From Rudaea sp. (GTDB lineage: Bacteria > Pseudomonadota > Gammaproteobacteria > Xanthomonadales > Rhodanobacteraceae): 5,865 bases of DNA. A program made the position numbers and the translations under genes. Location: assembly GCA_025934455.1 (NCBI GenBank), contig JAICYA010000139.1, positions 1 to 5,865 of the forward strand, read 5' to 3'. Shown here one piece after another: positions 5,267 through 5,865 of the stretch; position 1 is the stretch's first letter; each line of letters begins with the position of its first letter. A model generated the notes under the pieces. The model searched no databases, was not told the DNA's origin, and worked only from the letters and a program-made list of their open reading frames with translations.

Positions 5267-5865
5267 AGCCGGTAGCCGATGCCGGCTTCGGTGAGGATCA
5301 GGCGCGGATTGCTCGGATCGCGTTCGATCTTCTGCCGCACCTGGCCGATGTAGACGCGCACGAACTGCGTGTCGGTGACGCTGCCACCCCAGGCGGCGGC
5401 GAGCAGTTGCTTGTGCGTGACCACCTGCCCGGCGTGCCGCGCCAGGGTGCGCAACAGATCGTATTCCTTGCGCGTGAGGCGGACTTCGACCCCGCCGATC
5501 GCAACGCGCCGGCTTTCAAAATTGATCTCCAGGCCGTTGCCCGAATACGCCGCGAGTTCGGCGCGGCTTTGCCAGTGGCGCAGCGCTGCGCGCACGCGCG
5601 CGAGCAACTCGCCGGTATGGAACGGCTTGACCACGTAATCGTCCGCGCCGGTGTCCAGCGCGGCGATGCGCTCAGCCTCCGCCTCGCGCGCCGACAGCAC
5701 GATGATCGGCACCTGCGTCCACTTGCGCAGGGCGAGGATCACCTCCTTGCCGTCCATGTCGGGCAGGCCGAGATCAAGCACGACGACATCGGGAACCTGC
5801 TGTGCGGCGCGGGCCAGCGCGTTGCGCCCGTTGTCGGCTTCGATCACCTCGTAGCCGGCTGCCGC
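5254..5865 (-). CDS. kdpE: Two-component response regulator KdpE (OmpR/PhoB family), N-terminus cut by the window edge
   Basis: The frame is open to the right edge, and 203 residues are visible. By alignment with E. coli KdpE about 21 N-terminal residues, including the acidic pair, lie outside. Visible receiver features are the phosphorylation site Asp31 in VVVLDLGLPDMDG (Asp52 in E. coli numbering), Ser58 in IIVLSA (Ser79) and Lys80 in VVKPF (Lys101). The C-terminal winged-helix domain follows, with LTRKEYDLLRTLARHAG, the recognition-helix region near TQFVRVYIGQVRQKIE and a final TEAGIGYRLAAD. LDLGLPD, IAALDTGADDY and the GIGYR ending distinguish KdpE from PhoB or OmpR. KdpE is phosphorylated by KdpD and activates the high-affinity K+ transporter kdpFABC at low potassium. 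It is normally the last gene after kdpD, and the terminator downstream agrees with that. The GTG near 5847 is an internal valine, not the start. Confidence 0.92.
   Translation of the reverse strand, partial: AAAGYEVIEADNGRNALARAAQQVPDVVVLDLGLPDMDGKEVILALRKWTQVPIIVLSAREAEAERIAALDTGADDYVVKPFHTGELLARVRAALRHWQSRAELAAYSGNGLEINFESRRVAIGGVEVRLTRKEYDLLRTLARHAGQVVTHKQLLAAAWGGSVTDTQFVRVYIGQVRQKIERDPSNPRLILTEAGIGYRLAAD

Overview
The window is GC-rich, densely coding bacterial chromosome with no transposase, integrase, phage gene, CRISPR array, tRNA or rRNA. The protein set (an OleD-like reductase, TrmL, formate-dependent PurT, a KdpE response regulator) and the sequence style suggest a gammaproteobacterium. 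Order Lysobacterales/Xanthomonadales is the best guess; this is an inference, not a phylogenetic placement.

Layout from left to right. (1) 54-1067, minus: an NAD(P)-dependent epimerase/dehydratase-fold reductase, closest in my reading to OleD of long-chain olefin biosynthesis. (2) 1151-1846, plus: a short-chain dehydrogenase of the C-factor/sniffer type, divergent from (1) across an 83-bp spacer. (3) 1819-2643, minus: an alpha/beta hydrolase that runs tail-to-tail into (2) with a 28-bp overlap. (4) 2654-3403, plus: a secreted protein of unknown function, head-to-head with (3) and only 10 bp away, so each gene's promoter must lie inside the other gene. (5) 3411-3884, plus: trmL, 7 bp after (4) and probably co-transcribed with it. 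(6) 3871-5055, minus: purT with a GTG start, overlapping the trmL end by 14 bp. (7) A 198-bp spacer holding a strong minus-strand terminator with a UUCG tetraloop. (8) 5254-5865, minus: kdpE, cut by the right edge and missing about 21 N-terminal residues.

The genes do not form one pathway. They are mostly housekeeping or general metabolism: tRNA wobble methylation (trmL), purine synthesis (purT), potassium-responsive regulation (kdpE), plus three oxidoreductase/hydrolase genes whose substrates cannot be read from sequence. The OleD-like gene raises the possibility of an ole cluster beyond the left edge.

I found no convincing undescribed system. The points most worth a second look are the interlocked divergent promoters near 2600-2675 and the foldable RNA segment that ends in the terminator between kdpE and purT.
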